Of a DNA stretch of 33,753 nt, positions 23,801 to 31,856 are shown piece by piece. The position numbers and the translations under genes were made by a program. How positions within the stretch are numbered: the stretch's first letter is position 1; each line of letters begins with the position of its first letter. Location: NCBI GenBank assembly GCA_963743595.1, contig CAVURW010000266.1, positions 1 through 33,753 on the forward strand. Reading direction: 5' to 3'. This DNA comes from CAVURW01 sp963743595. GTDB lineage: Bacteria > Verrucomicrobiota > Verrucomicrobiia > Methylacidiphilales > UBA1321. The notes under the pieces are model-generated. The model worked only from the letters and a program-made list of their open reading frames with translations, was not told the DNA's origin and did no database searches.

Positions 23801-24542
23801 CCTAAAGGATTTCGATATTTTCGCCACCGCTCACGGGAGGAATATGGCCATTTCGCGCTCATTTCCGGTGACGATTACGGGCGGTGCGCTGACCATACGA
23901 CCTTCGCATGTGGTGGATCACGGCGTATCCGAAAACACGAGGGGTGAAGCGCTGTTTAACGCGATCAAAGTGGAGATGGCACCCGCGAAAGGGCAACCTG
24001 CAAAGACAATCGCGTACACCTGTGGCGGCGAGGCCTACACGGATGCTCACGGCCTCGTTTGGGAGCCCTACGTTCCGCCCGGACCGACGATGGCCGACGT
24101 TCTGACCCAGGTCTCTGCGGGCACACCGCTGATGATTCTCACTCCTGACCCCGGCGCGGCCGACAGCGCTGCACAGGATCTGGCCGCTGCCCACGTTCTC
24201 ACCTACAAAGGGCTGGTTCCCTCTACCCGCGCGCCGTGGATGGGAAATTGGCTTTGGGTGCGGGATCACCCGGCCTTCGCGGGATTGCCTGTGAACGAGG
24301 TGATGAAGGCGGATTATCAAATTCCGGTTTCGTCCGCCTACGGCTTGCAGGTCGATGGCCCGGATATTCAGGTGATTGTCGGGTACGGGCGCGATCACGA
24401 CCGCAATCTCGGTGCTGCGACGTTCACCGCGACCCATGGCTCAGGCACCATCCTCTTTCAGACGATCACGCAAATGAACCCGATCCTCTCTGAACATTTG
24501 CTGGCTCAATCCATTCTGTGGCTGACCGGGTCTGCCAAGTAA
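20895..24542 (+). CDS. Secreted GH2-like glycoside hydrolase with malectin-like domain
   Basis: This is a 1215-residue exported enzyme. The signal peptide is about residues 1-28. A jelly-roll sugar-binding domain (about 100-255) and an immunoglobulin-like domain (about 260-370) precede a TIM-barrel from about 375. The likely acid/base Glu512 lies in NLHNEVE, the GH2 'NE' motif. The nucleophile is less clear; the Glu in DWGEMLGS near residue 620 is a candidate. A malectin-like carbohydrate-binding domain follows at about 890-1035 (VTLYFCESLFD, RVFDVSINDQ, ALFNAIKVEM). The last 160 residues resemble a GATase/ThuA-like beta-alpha fold without clear catalytic residues. Beta-galactosidase, mannosidase or glucuronidase activity is possible. 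It is second in operon with the flavoprotein gene. Confidence 0.87.
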   Translation: MNACPITSARFFLLTLAVVVLAPPSTDAKPGEPINRIPDSYTIRIPDTNWNLWLDSKAEWKNDPLFLPADVDLTKLPVHPPTGGWSVLDQPVPSDDDSLGDRFELELPATVEQVAWGHQGLRPYTKDEYYFAQTDNEVKNGVYTGVSWWWHDVSIPRSWANRAIVQLHIRAARQRVEVYVNEQLCGYSIVAETPVIADITKAIRPGKINRIALRITNPGGRLDWNDGYTVTWGNYKFQESHGFGGLDRDLYLEAHNPVYISDSWVLNTADPHQVEAYATLFNGSSEPSAVTAAFSIVDPVSRAVIFTPVTIPSETLQPGQSTTVSALISVPRGRLWTLEHPRLYNLRTELPAFGESVEKSFGFRSFEARGIGHRAGLYLNGQRIRLYTAISWGFWGINGLWPTPRLAQKEVISAKQLGLNCLNFHRNIGREEVLQAQDKLGLLRYMEPGGGVESFTDNSVNQTQSPKGRIDTSGNDGPALSFSEKYEVQKILAMVKTFRSHPSLVIYNLHNEVEPDFDNPLFFSVLRQMHQLDPSRIIVAKSGDKPICQAWFNPTSDPKTGFNPQPIDPILYDDGTGYSGWRDEHSVGGPGVWTDDLYQDPDHFTHNISDPREIVDWGEMLGSSSPDNHQLLLQQIRSATANGTSYDQLDHEQLQTAYHSFLDRWKFREAFPTDSAFYRNAGEKSYQFWARVLETARLCEDNDILSISGWESTAIENHSGLVDNMRNAKCDPELIRKKLAPLLPVLKPRGTIFRVHDPVTLDLYLVNETGHAVAGKLEASITDPSGESIPLADIPAPDFVPNQFVYHVPEPLEFADLTLPGNYQLNVKLVDSEGATLASNSGFLSAYETPSLPALKIGYLGANPDVRAQLAKFPKLTVEDWSPQGHYDLILNPRDPCGRVLHTDIGVKVTGTTDEPLFRSCICGRPETLVFKLQNLPNGPATVTLYFCESLFDQPDKRVFDVSINDQVVLKDFDIFATAHGRNMAISRSFPVTITGGALTIRPSHVVDHGVSENTRGEALFNAIKVEMAPAKGQPAKTIAYTCGGEAYTDAHGLVWEPYVPPGPTMADVLTQVSAGTPLMILTPDPGAADSAAQDLAAAHVLTYKGLVPSTRAPWMGNWLWVRDHPAFAGLPVNEVMKADYQIPVSSAYGLQVDGPDIQVIVGYGRDHDRNLGAATFTATHGSGTILFQTITQMNPILSEHLLAQSILWLTGSAK

Positions 24543-24549
24543 GGGTCCC

Positions 24550-25608
24550 TCACGGCCGCGTATTGTGAGAAAACGCGCAACGATCCATCACGCCCAAATT
24601 CGGGTAGAGCAGCGGATCCTTCGATTGGTCGGCTGGGGTGAGGGGAAGTGCTGCCGGTTGTGTGACGGCCTGAGCATTGTCGGAGTCGAGGTGCGCGGCG
24701 ACGGCGGGATCGAACAAGGTGGAGATGGCGCGGTCTGCGAGGTCTGGCCGTTGCGCTGAGATCGGCAGAATGGCGTTGTACAAAATCACGATCGAACCAT
24801 CTTCAGGAATGAGCATTTGCCAATCGGTCTTGCCCTGAAAACGGGTGCGCAAGACGCCGTACGGCGCGGCCCAGCAATTGGCGGCGGAAGGATCAACCTT
24901 CGGGATTGTACCAGAGAGCGCGTTGCCGCTGGGAATCGCGATCTTCCGGCGATTTGCCCAATAACGCGCGTTCGCATCGAGTGGCTTTGCTACGGGTTGA
25001 TCGACGAAAACGGTTTGCGCCAGTAGCGCTGAGCTGTTCAGGTCCAGCCAATGTTGTGGATGGATTTTTGCCGTCGTGTGAAATGCCAGTGCATAAATGT
25101 TCCACCCATACGGCAGCGAGTACCGGTTGTCGCGGTCGATAAAGTCGTGGCCGAGAAAACGGTGATCGAAGCCATCGGTTGGGAACGCCGGAAGTTCTCG
25201 AAGGGCCTTCGCGTGAATCAACGCCGGCACGGCTCGATCCGCCACAAGCGCTAAATCGAAATGCGAATCGCTCGCGGAGAGAGCCTGAACCGCTTGCTCC
25301 GGGCTCTCAACGGTCTGCACCTGGACGGGTACTCCAAGCTTGCTAGTGAGGAGCGATTTCAGCCAGTCGGGGCATTGGCCGGATTGAGCCAGAACAGAAA
25401 ACTGCGCAGGGCCTTGCGGAACCGGAGCGCTTGCGGCAGCGATGGCTGGCGGCGGTGTCGGGTTCTGTGAAGGCGGACCTTGGGTGGAAGTCGAAGGGGA
25501 TTGGGCTTTCGAGCAACCTGTAATCGAGGCAGCGATTATGAGGAGAAGCAGGAGCCAATCCGTCGCGTGTCGGTGAGTCCAGTTTTTGCAGGGGATACGA
25601 AGGTTCAC
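24550..25608 (-). CDS. Solute-binding lipoprotein, periplasmic-binding-protein type II
   Basis: This 352-residue lipoprotein has a signal ending SITGC, then a Pro/Ser/Thr-rich linker to about residue 65. Its body looks like an extracellular solute-binding protein of the iron/spermidine/putrescine class: LGVPVQVQTVESPEQAVQAL, FDLALVADRAVPALI, YSLPYGWNIYALAFHT, and a late DGSIVILYNAILPISAQRPDLADRAI. Start is GTG 25608 with no clear Shine-Dalgarno. No ABC permease or ATPase is adjacent, so it is an orphan binding protein. It lies 38 bases downstream of the CbiX-like gene on the same strand and faces the GH2-like gene with seven bases between stops. Ligand unknown. Confidence 0.75.
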   Translation of the reverse strand: MNLRIPCKNWTHRHATDWLLLLLIIAASITGCSKAQSPSTSTQGPPSQNPTPPPAIAAASAPVPQGPAQFSVLAQSGQCPDWLKSLLTSKLGVPVQVQTVESPEQAVQALSASDSHFDLALVADRAVPALIHAKALRELPAFPTDGFDHRFLGHDFIDRDNRYSLPYGWNIYALAFHTTAKIHPQHWLDLNSSALLAQTVFVDQPVAKPLDANARYWANRRKIAIPSGNALSGTIPKVDPSAANCWAAPYGVLRTRFQGKTDWQMLIPEDGSIVILYNAILPISAQRPDLADRAISTLFDPAVAAHLDSDNAQAVTQPAALPLTPADQSKDPLLYPNLGVMDRCAFSHNTRP

Positions 25609-25646
25609 AGCGGGCGGAGTTTATAGCATGTTTCCGGCGTAATAAA

Positions 25647-27134
25647 TCAACCCTCTTCCTCTGGACCTTTCAATGCCTCGCGTGCCTTGCCAACAAAAGG
25701 GTTGCACGCCTCCGGACAATAAAATGGCAAGTCATTGTCGACTCCAGAAATCGCTGCATTCGGATTCGAAACGGAGCAGGCGGGCGACCACAGTTGTGTC
25801 TTGCCGCAACGGACGTGACAATGTTCGCGAACGACTTGCGTCGCTCCCGCATCATCAAGGTCCTTCACGATTTTAAACCGTCCGGTCTGGCGTTCAGCGG
25901 TGGTGCGCCAATGGGTGATCGGAAGGTCGTCGGCTTTGTGCAACAGGGCATTCGCAAGCGCTGCCGGGTAAATCACATCGAGTGCGAGTCGAAGTTGTGT
26001 GAGCGATAAATTCGACCAGACCCATCCACTTTTTAGAGTGGGTGCAGCGTGGAACGGGCGAAACGTGCCAGCTTCCGTAAATTGGACGATTTTATGCATC
26101 TGCGCCTCGCTCAGGATCGTCGTGAGTTGCTCGAGAGCAGTTTGCGAATCATCGCGATGTCGCAGCTCGAATGGCGCTTTTTGCCCGGTGATCTGCACTT
26201 GACGCAGGGTTTTGATTCCCGGAAGTGTTAACCATTCGGCAAACGCGCGAGTTTGCTGTGAATCGAATGGTTCTTCCACAGTCTCCAGGGGCTTCAGCGG
26301 CGGAAGAAAAAGCTCCGGGTGATCGCTGCGGAATTTTTCTATCTGCTGAAGAATCACCTCGGCCAGGAAAGGCTCGGTTCCGATTGCAGATGCGTACCAG
26401 AGTCGACGTGGCAGCGGGCTGGAAGGAGTCGATTCAAAATGGTTCGGGTTTGTGAAGCCACGTTCACGAATGTTTGGCGTCAAACCGAGCAGGACGGGAA
26501 TGTCCTCATAGGAATGGAGGCCGTCGGAAATAAAAAACGGAACGACGATGACGTCCGGCAAATCGGTCAGCTGATGCCAATCTTTCACGAATGGTTTTTG
26601 CTCCATGAGAACCGGTTGGCAATCAGCAAAAAGTCCCAGCGCCTTGATCGCGGCAGCTCGCTTGTAAATGATCTTCGTCGAGTTATCGTTGAAGTTGGTG
26701 CCATGCCCGCAGATGAACAGGCAGGCCGTTTTTTCGGGGTGCGGTAGCTCCACGCCCGATTGCGCGACGACCTGTTTCGCGCGTTGTACCAGCGCCTCTT
26801 GCATCGCCTCATGAAGACCCACCGGCTCGCATTGATAGAGCGTTTGATCACCGATTTTTATGACTGGGCCGGTCAGCTCGAGTTCGCGCGGAATGATCTG
26901 CTCGGTGAAGTAGCCCGAGCTGATAAAATTCGGGACGACGTAGATGTGCGGTGCGTCGATTTGCCTCAAGCATTGGCGGAAGTTTGGCTCCTCTTTCCAG
27001 AATCCAAGCGCCACCTGCCGGAATAAGCGACGTGCCCGAATCGTCTCCGCATGAACGTAGGTGGGCGTACTGGAATCGGCATTGAGCGTGGAGCCGTGGC
27101 CCAGGAGAAGCAGGGCAAAAGAGTCAGCGGTCAT
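25647..27134 (-). CDS. Double CbiX-domain protein with C-terminal Fe-S region (DR2241-like)
   Basis: This 495-residue protein has two tandem CbiX/sirohydrochlorin chelatase-like domains. The first (1-125) has His13 in LGHGS. The second (about 135-265) has His144 in CGHGT and His207 in DGLHSYEDIP. The equivalent of the second His in domain one is replaced (SGYFTEQIIP), so only domain two keeps the pair of metal ligands. A middle region of unclear role follows. The C-terminal tail has cysteines in REHCHVRCGK, SPACSV, FYCPEACNP, fitting the 4Fe-4S domain seen in Deinococcus DR2241. Metal insertion into a tetrapyrrole is inferred. No other cobalamin or siroheme gene is in the window. Start ATG 27134. 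Confidence 0.85.
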   Translation of the reverse strand: MTADSFALLLLGHGSTLNADSSTPTYVHAETIRARRLFRQVALGFWKEEPNFRQCLRQIDAPHIYVVPNFISSGYFTEQIIPRELELTGPVIKIGDQTLYQCEPVGLHEAMQEALVQRAKQVVAQSGVELPHPEKTACLFICGHGTNFNDNSTKIIYKRAAAIKALGLFADCQPVLMEQKPFVKDWHQLTDLPDVIVVPFFISDGLHSYEDIPVLLGLTPNIRERGFTNPNHFESTPSSPLPRRLWYASAIGTEPFLAEVILQQIEKFRSDHPELFLPPLKPLETVEEPFDSQQTRAFAEWLTLPGIKTLRQVQITGQKAPFELRHRDDSQTALEQLTTILSEAQMHKIVQFTEAGTFRPFHAAPTLKSGWVWSNLSLTQLRLALDVIYPAALANALLHKADDLPITHWRTTAERQTGRFKIVKDLDDAGATQVVREHCHVRCGKTQLWSPACSVSNPNAAISGVDNDLPFYCPEACNPFVGKAREALKGPEEEG

Positions 27135-27187
27135 TCCGCTGAATATAGACGCATTTCACGCTTTGCAAAACGGTAGAAGGCGCCCGG

Positions 27188-28585
27188 CTATTCTGGAAAA
27201 TTCAAGTAATCCCGAGCGTTGGAATAACAGATCCGCTTTACCAGTGCTCCAACAAAGGCAAGGTCGTCCGGCAAATCCCCAGCGTCTATGCTTGCGCCGA
27301 GCCAACCACAGAGCGTCCGACGAAAGTATTCGTGTCGAGGAAACGACAGAAAGCTGCGCGAGTCCGTCACCATGCCGACAAAGCGGCTCAGCAGGCCGAG
27401 ATTTGCAAGTGCCTTCAATTGCCATTCCATGCCTTCTTTTTGATCCATGAACCACCAAGCGCTGCCGAGCTGAATTTTTCCGGGCGTCGCCCCACTTTGA
27501 AAATTACCGATCATTGAACCGAAAACGTAATTATCGGCCGGGTTCAGGTTGTAGAGGATTGTCTTGGGTAATTGGTCCGTTTCGTCGAGTGAATTCAGAT
27601 AACGGGCCAAAGACTCCGCCTGCGGAAAGTCGCCGATCGAATCGACGCCCGCGTCTGCGCCGAGCGATTTGCGCAGTCGTTGATTGGTATTGCGCAGAGC
27701 CCCAAGGTGCAATTGCTTGGTCCAACCGGAATCGGCATCCCATTTACCGAACTGAACCATCATATAGGACGCATATAAAATCTGATCTGCCTTAAAGCAG
27801 CCGTTCCCGGTTAGGCTTGTTTGAAAAATTCGATCCGCTTCATCGTGTGAGCACGGTTCTGAGTAGGCGCTTTCCAGACCATGATCCGACAACCGACCGC
27901 CGACATAGTGGAAAGCATCGTGTCGCATTTTCAATGCGTTCAACAGATCGTCCAGCGTCCGAATGCTATGGGTGATTTTTTCAAGCCGCTCGATCCAAGT
28001 TCGAAAGCCCGCAGGTTGATGCACCAGTAGAGCAGCATCCGGTCGAAAGGTGGGGAACATGCGAAAACCGAAATTGCCCTTGTTGATACGGACGTGGTGC
28101 TCCAGTGAATCGGTGGGATCGTCGGTGGTGCACAGCGCATTTACGCGATGGTTTTTGAGAATGTCGTGGACGCGGAGGCTGCGGAGCTTTTCGTTTGACG
28201 TCAACCAAATCGCCGGTGCGGTCTCTTCGTTTAGCAGGTCGGTGATTCCGAAGTCGCGCGTTAATTCCAGATGGGTCCAGTGATAGAGCGGGTTGCCCAG
28301 TGTGTGCGGCACTGTCTCGGCCCACGCGAAGAATTTCTCCTGGGGCGAGGCGTCCCCGGTGATGAGTCGCTCGGGCACGCCATTCGCCCGCATGGCCCGC
28401 CATTTATAGTGATCGCCCTTGAGCCAGATCTCGAATAAATCGGTAAACTGGTGATTCTCCGCGATGAGTTGTGCGGGCAAATGATTATGAAAATCGAGAA
28501 TCGGCTCATGCTCAGCGTACTCGTGATAGAGCCGTTTTGCAGAGGCACCTGTTAGTAGAAAATCATCATTGATAAACGATTTCAT
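27188..28585 (-). CDS. uxaC: Uronate (glucuronate) isomerase
   Basis: This enzyme isomerises D-glucuronate to D-fructuronate and D-galacturonate to D-tagaturonate in the cytosol. At 465 residues it is full length. It shows ILDFHNHLPAQLIAEN (metal-binding HxH), LFEIWLKGDHYKWRAMRANGV, HWTHLELTRDFGI, LCTTDDPTDSLEHH and the C-terminal VGMVTDSRSFLSFPRHEYFRR, all typical of UxaC. Its start overlaps the uxuA stop by four bases, so it is the last gene of the hexuronate operon. The CbiX gene follows after 53 bases. Confidence 0.97.
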   Translation of the reverse strand: MKSFINDDFLLTGASAKRLYHEYAEHEPILDFHNHLPAQLIAENHQFTDLFEIWLKGDHYKWRAMRANGVPERLITGDASPQEKFFAWAETVPHTLGNPLYHWTHLELTRDFGITDLLNEETAPAIWLTSNEKLRSLRVHDILKNHRVNALCTTDDPTDSLEHHVRINKGNFGFRMFPTFRPDAALLVHQPAGFRTWIERLEKITHSIRTLDDLLNALKMRHDAFHYVGGRLSDHGLESAYSEPCSHDEADRIFQTSLTGNGCFKADQILYASYMMVQFGKWDADSGWTKQLHLGALRNTNQRLRKSLGADAGVDSIGDFPQAESLARYLNSLDETDQLPKTILYNLNPADNYVFGSMIGNFQSGATPGKIQLGSAWWFMDQKEGMEWQLKALANLGLLSRFVGMVTDSRSFLSFPRHEYFRRTLCGWLGASIDAGDLPDDLAFVGALVKRICYSNARDYLNFPE

Positions 28586-29757
28586 ATCTTGCCGAGAACG
28601 TGTTGAATTCCCACCTCCAAACCGCGCAATTCCGCTAGCCCTTTCAATCGTCCGATGGCCGAGTAACCGCCGTAAAATGTCTTTTCGAGATCACCCAACA
28701 TCCGGTGCCCGTGATCCGGGCGCATGGGCAGAGGTGGTTCGCGTTTTCCCAGATGCTTTACGATCTCGCACATGACGGCGGCCATATCGGTGCTACCGGC
28801 GAGATGATCGTCTTCAAAAAAGCTGCCGTCGGCTTCGCGCTTCACGTTGCGTAGGTGCAGAAAATGAACGCGTTGGGCTAAGCGCCGGAACATCTCGGGC
28901 AGATCATTTTTTGGATGCGCGCCGAGTGATCCGGTGCAGAAGGTGATGCCATTGGCGGGTAAATCGACGAGGGCTAGAAGCTTTTCGAAGTCACTGAGCG
29001 TGCTGGCGACACGGGGCAGACCGAAGATCGGGAAGGGAGGGTCATCCGGATGAATTGCCATCACGACTCCGCATTCGGCGGCGACCGGGATAACGTGGCT
29101 TAAAAACCGACCGAGATTCGCACGCAGTTTATCGGAATCGATCTCACGATATTCATTCAGGCGCACTTGAAACTCTTCCACGGTCATGTCATCGACGGTG
29201 CCGGGCAGGCCGAGCAAAATGGTGCGGGTGATTTCGTTCTTCTGCGCGTCTGAGCTGGTTTTGAAACGCTCCTCCGCGCGGGAAATGACGTCGGCAGACC
29301 ATTCGTTCGCCGCTTGCGGGCGCTTCAGGATCAGCAGGTCGAATAGCGCCGCATCCACAATATCAAACCGGAGCGCTTCGGCACCGTTCGGCAGAATCCA
29401 CGCGAGATTTGTGCGTGTCCAATCGAGCAACGGCATGAAATTGTAGCAGACGGAGCGGATGCCGCATTGCGCCAGATTGTGGAGAGATTGCGCGTAGTTT
29501 TCGAGATAGACGGAAGCGTTGGGCAGAGCCTGTTTAATCGCCTCGTGAACCGGCACGCTCTCCACCACGCTCCAGGTGAGCCCAGCCCGCTCGATCATGT
29601 CTTTTCGCTCCTGGATTTCCGAGACTGGCCAGACGGCTCCATTCGGAATGTGGTGAAGGGCCGTAACGATGCCCGTGGCACCGGCCTGACGCACGTGGGG
29701 GAGGGGAATCGGGTCGGTGGGACCGAACCACCGCCAAGTTTGCTCGAGTGAACGCAT
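28582..29757 (-). CDS. uxuA: Mannonate dehydratase
   Basis: This enzyme dehydrates D-mannonate to 2-keto-3-deoxygluconate. The protein (391 residues from the chosen start) opens with MRSLEQTWRWFGPTDPI, then VRQAGATGIVTALHHIPNG, both diagnostic of UxuA. Later segments include CYNFMPLLDWTRTNL, AIHPDDPPFPIFGLPR (metal-site region), FCTGSLGAHPKNDLPEM, HLRNVKREADGSFFED and RPDHGHRM. The frame runs upstream to 29799, into the SDR gene, but ATG 29757 gives the family N-terminus and a 16-base gap after the SDR stop. It is coupled to uxaC by a four-base overlap. Confidence 0.96.
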   Translation of the reverse strand: MRSLEQTWRWFGPTDPIPLPHVRQAGATGIVTALHHIPNGAVWPVSEIQERKDMIERAGLTWSVVESVPVHEAIKQALPNASVYLENYAQSLHNLAQCGIRSVCYNFMPLLDWTRTNLAWILPNGAEALRFDIVDAALFDLLILKRPQAANEWSADVISRAEERFKTSSDAQKNEITRTILLGLPGTVDDMTVEEFQVRLNEYREIDSDKLRANLGRFLSHVIPVAAECGVVMAIHPDDPPFPIFGLPRVASTLSDFEKLLALVDLPANGITFCTGSLGAHPKNDLPEMFRRLAQRVHFLHLRNVKREADGSFFEDDHLAGSTDMAAVMCEIVKHLGKREPPLPMRPDHGHRMLGDLEKTFYGGYSAIGRLKGLAELRGLEVGIQHVLGKI

Positions 29758-29773
29758 AGGAGTTAAAAGCCAA

Positions 29774-30520
29774 TTAAAACCCAATAGAATTGCCGCCATC
29801 TACAGGAAGGTTAACGCCCGTTATAAAGCTGGCTGCGTCGGAACACAAGAATACCGCTGCCGCCGCGACCTCTTCCGGTTGACCCATACGACCCAGGTGC
29901 GTTTTATCCAGAACCTTACGCTTGCGCTCGGGGTCAGAATTCAGGTTTCGCGCGGTCATGTCAGAGAAAATGAAGCCGGGCGCAATGGCGTTTACCCGGA
30001 TACCTAATGGGCCGAATTCCGCTGAAAGCGCGTGGGTGATGCCGATCACGCCGGTCTTCGAGGCCGAATAGGCGATGACTTTGGGAAGTGCGTAGATAGC
30101 GGCCATGGAGGTGATGTTCAGTATCGCGCCTTTTCCGCGGGCGACCATGCGTTTACCGACCTCACGGCTGAGGGTGAAGACGGCATTGAGATTCGTTTTG
30201 ACGATGCGTTCGAAGTCTTCGTCGGTGACTTCAAAGGTCGGTTTTTTTTCGTTGATGCCGGCGTTATTGACCAGGATATCAAAGGCGAAACCCTCGTTCT
30301 CGAGCTGTTCAATGGCTTCCACGACTTTCGGTGCATCCGCGACGTCGAGCGCGCGAAATGAAGCGGGCGAGCCGAGCTGTTTGCAGGCTTCTTCCAGAAC
30401 ATCCTGCCGTCGTCCCGTGATCACGACGCGAGCTCCCGCATAGATGAACGCCTTCGCGATACTCAAGCCAATTCCTGTTCCACCACCGGTTACTAACGCA
30501 CATTTGCCATTCAGTGTCAT
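29774..30520 (-). CDS. SDR-family oxidoreductase of the hexuronate operon
   Basis: This is a 248-residue classical short-chain dehydrogenase. The cofactor motif is TGGGTGIG, followed by LVNNAGIN, the catalytic Ser in NITSMAAIY and YSASK with catalytic Tyr and Lys. It closes with FITGVNLPVDGG. The closest family types are gluconate 5-dehydrogenase and KduD (2-deoxy-D-gluconate 3-dehydrogenase). Because it sits between exuT-like and uxuA genes and no uxuB is present, it may reduce fructuronate to mannonate. Because kduI is also in the operon, the KduD step (5-keto-4-deoxyuronate product to KDG) is equally plausible. The sequence cannot decide. Confidence 0.9.
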   Translation of the reverse strand: MTLNGKCALVTGGGTGIGLSIAKAFIYAGARVVITGRRQDVLEEACKQLGSPASFRALDVADAPKVVEAIEQLENEGFAFDILVNNAGINEKKPTFEVTDEDFERIVKTNLNAVFTLSREVGKRMVARGKGAILNITSMAAIYALPKVIAYSASKTGVIGITHALSAEFGPLGIRVNAIAPGFIFSDMTARNLNSDPERKRKVLDKTHLGRMGQPEEVAAAAVFLCSDAASFITGVNLPVDGGNSIGF

Positions 30521-30623
30521 TGTAGGAGTATCAGGACTTCAGGGGACGCTCGGAAGAACAAATAAACGCATCGGTGGGGTAATATTGCGCATTTTTGGAA
30601 GCCTTAGGAGGAGGTCAGAGTCG

Positions 30624-31850
30624 TCAGTTCTTTGCCGCCGCCGGTTCACGCGTGAGTAAGTGGATGACGCCGAACGCGATGATGTAAGCGATGCTGCAGA
30701 AGGCGAAGAGGTAGGAGTAGCCGATATTAATACCTCCATGCACTTTGAACCAATCCAGCATTACACCCGTGAGGATCGGGAAGCCGGTGCTGGCGAACGA
30801 TCCAGCCATGCCCCCAAACCCGACAATCGAGGAGACGGTCGATTTTGGCATGGTATCGGAGACACTGGAGTAGAGATTGGCAGACCATGCTTGGTGGGCA
30901 GCCCCGGCGATTCCGATGAGAATTACCGCCACCCAATCGCTCACTTGCGAGGTGAAATAGACGGGGAGGACCATGCAGGCGCAGACGAGCATGGCTAGTT
31001 TTCGACCGCGCATCACACCGAGTCGCAGGATGGCTTGGCCCGAGATCCAGCTGCCCGTAATGCTCAATACCGTTACGATGCCATAGATGCTAACGAGGTG
31101 AGCCCAATTATGCTGCATATCGAGCCCGCGCGTTTTATTGAAGTAATCGGGCAACCACGCTAGGTAGAACCACCAGATCGGGTCGGTGATGATTTTGCCG
31201 GTGGTAAATGCCCACATATAACGGTTCTTAATCAGCTCAGACCAGGGGATCAGCGTTGGTGGGACAGGAGAGACAGCCTCTTCCAAATCGTCAGCGTTTG
31301 GTTCGCGAAACAAGGGTAACCAAAGTCCCACCCAAGCGAGACCGACGATTCCAGCGATGATAAATGGGGAGCGCCAACCGAAATGAACCGCGAGGAGAGG
31401 GACGATCGCCGGTGCAAAAAGAGCGCCGAAATTCGCTCCGGAATTGAAGAGGCTGGTGGCAAACGCGCGCTTGGAGGGTGGAAACCAAAGGGCGATGGCC
31501 TTAATACTGCATGGGAAGTTACCGCCTTCACCGAGCCCCAGGGCGATTCGCGCGATGAAAAATCCCTCGAGATCCATGACGAGTGAATGTCCCATGGCCG
31601 CCAGGCTCCACGCACAAATGGCGATGACAAAACTGATGCGAATTCCGATCCGATCGACCAACCAACCAAAGCCGAGCAGCCCCACGGCGTAGGCGGCTTG
31701 AAACGCGGCGGTCACATAGCCGTACTGCGATTCGGTCCAGTGAAATTGCTCATCAAGGGTCGGTTTGAGCAACGCCAAGATCTGGCGGTCAAAATAGTTG
31801 ATGAGCGTGGCGAGAAACAGGAGACCGCAAATGATCCACCGATAGGTCAT
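30624..31850 (-). CDS. MFS hexuronate transporter, ExuT-like
   Basis: This is a 12-helix major-facilitator permease of 408 residues in the anion:cation symporter family. The N-terminus LINYFDRQILALLKPTL, the loop motif GWLVDRIGIR and GLGEGGNFPCSIKAIALWFPPSKRAFAT are those of the ExuT/GudP group. Context with kduI, uxuA and uxaC points to galacturonate or glucuronate, or short unsaturated uronates. It lies six bases after kduI. A 103-base gap to the SDR gene shows no clear terminator, so I treat all five genes as one operon. Confidence 0.92.
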   Translation of the reverse strand: MTYRWIICGLLFLATLINYFDRQILALLKPTLDEQFHWTESQYGYVTAAFQAAYAVGLLGFGWLVDRIGIRISFVIAICAWSLAAMGHSLVMDLEGFFIARIALGLGEGGNFPCSIKAIALWFPPSKRAFATSLFNSGANFGALFAPAIVPLLAVHFGWRSPFIIAGIVGLAWVGLWLPLFREPNADDLEEAVSPVPPTLIPWSELIKNRYMWAFTTGKIITDPIWWFYLAWLPDYFNKTRGLDMQHNWAHLVSIYGIVTVLSITGSWISGQAILRLGVMRGRKLAMLVCACMVLPVYFTSQVSDWVAVILIGIAGAAHQAWSANLYSSVSDTMPKSTVSSIVGFGGMAGSFASTGFPILTGVMLDWFKVHGGINIGYSYLFAFCSIAYIIAFGVIHLLTREPAAAKN

Positions 31851-31856
31851 GGGGAA

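Noticed and set aside
23859..24437. 192-codon minus-strand frame
   Set aside because: Antisense to the end of the GH2-malectin gene and Arg/His-rich, an artefact of codon bias.
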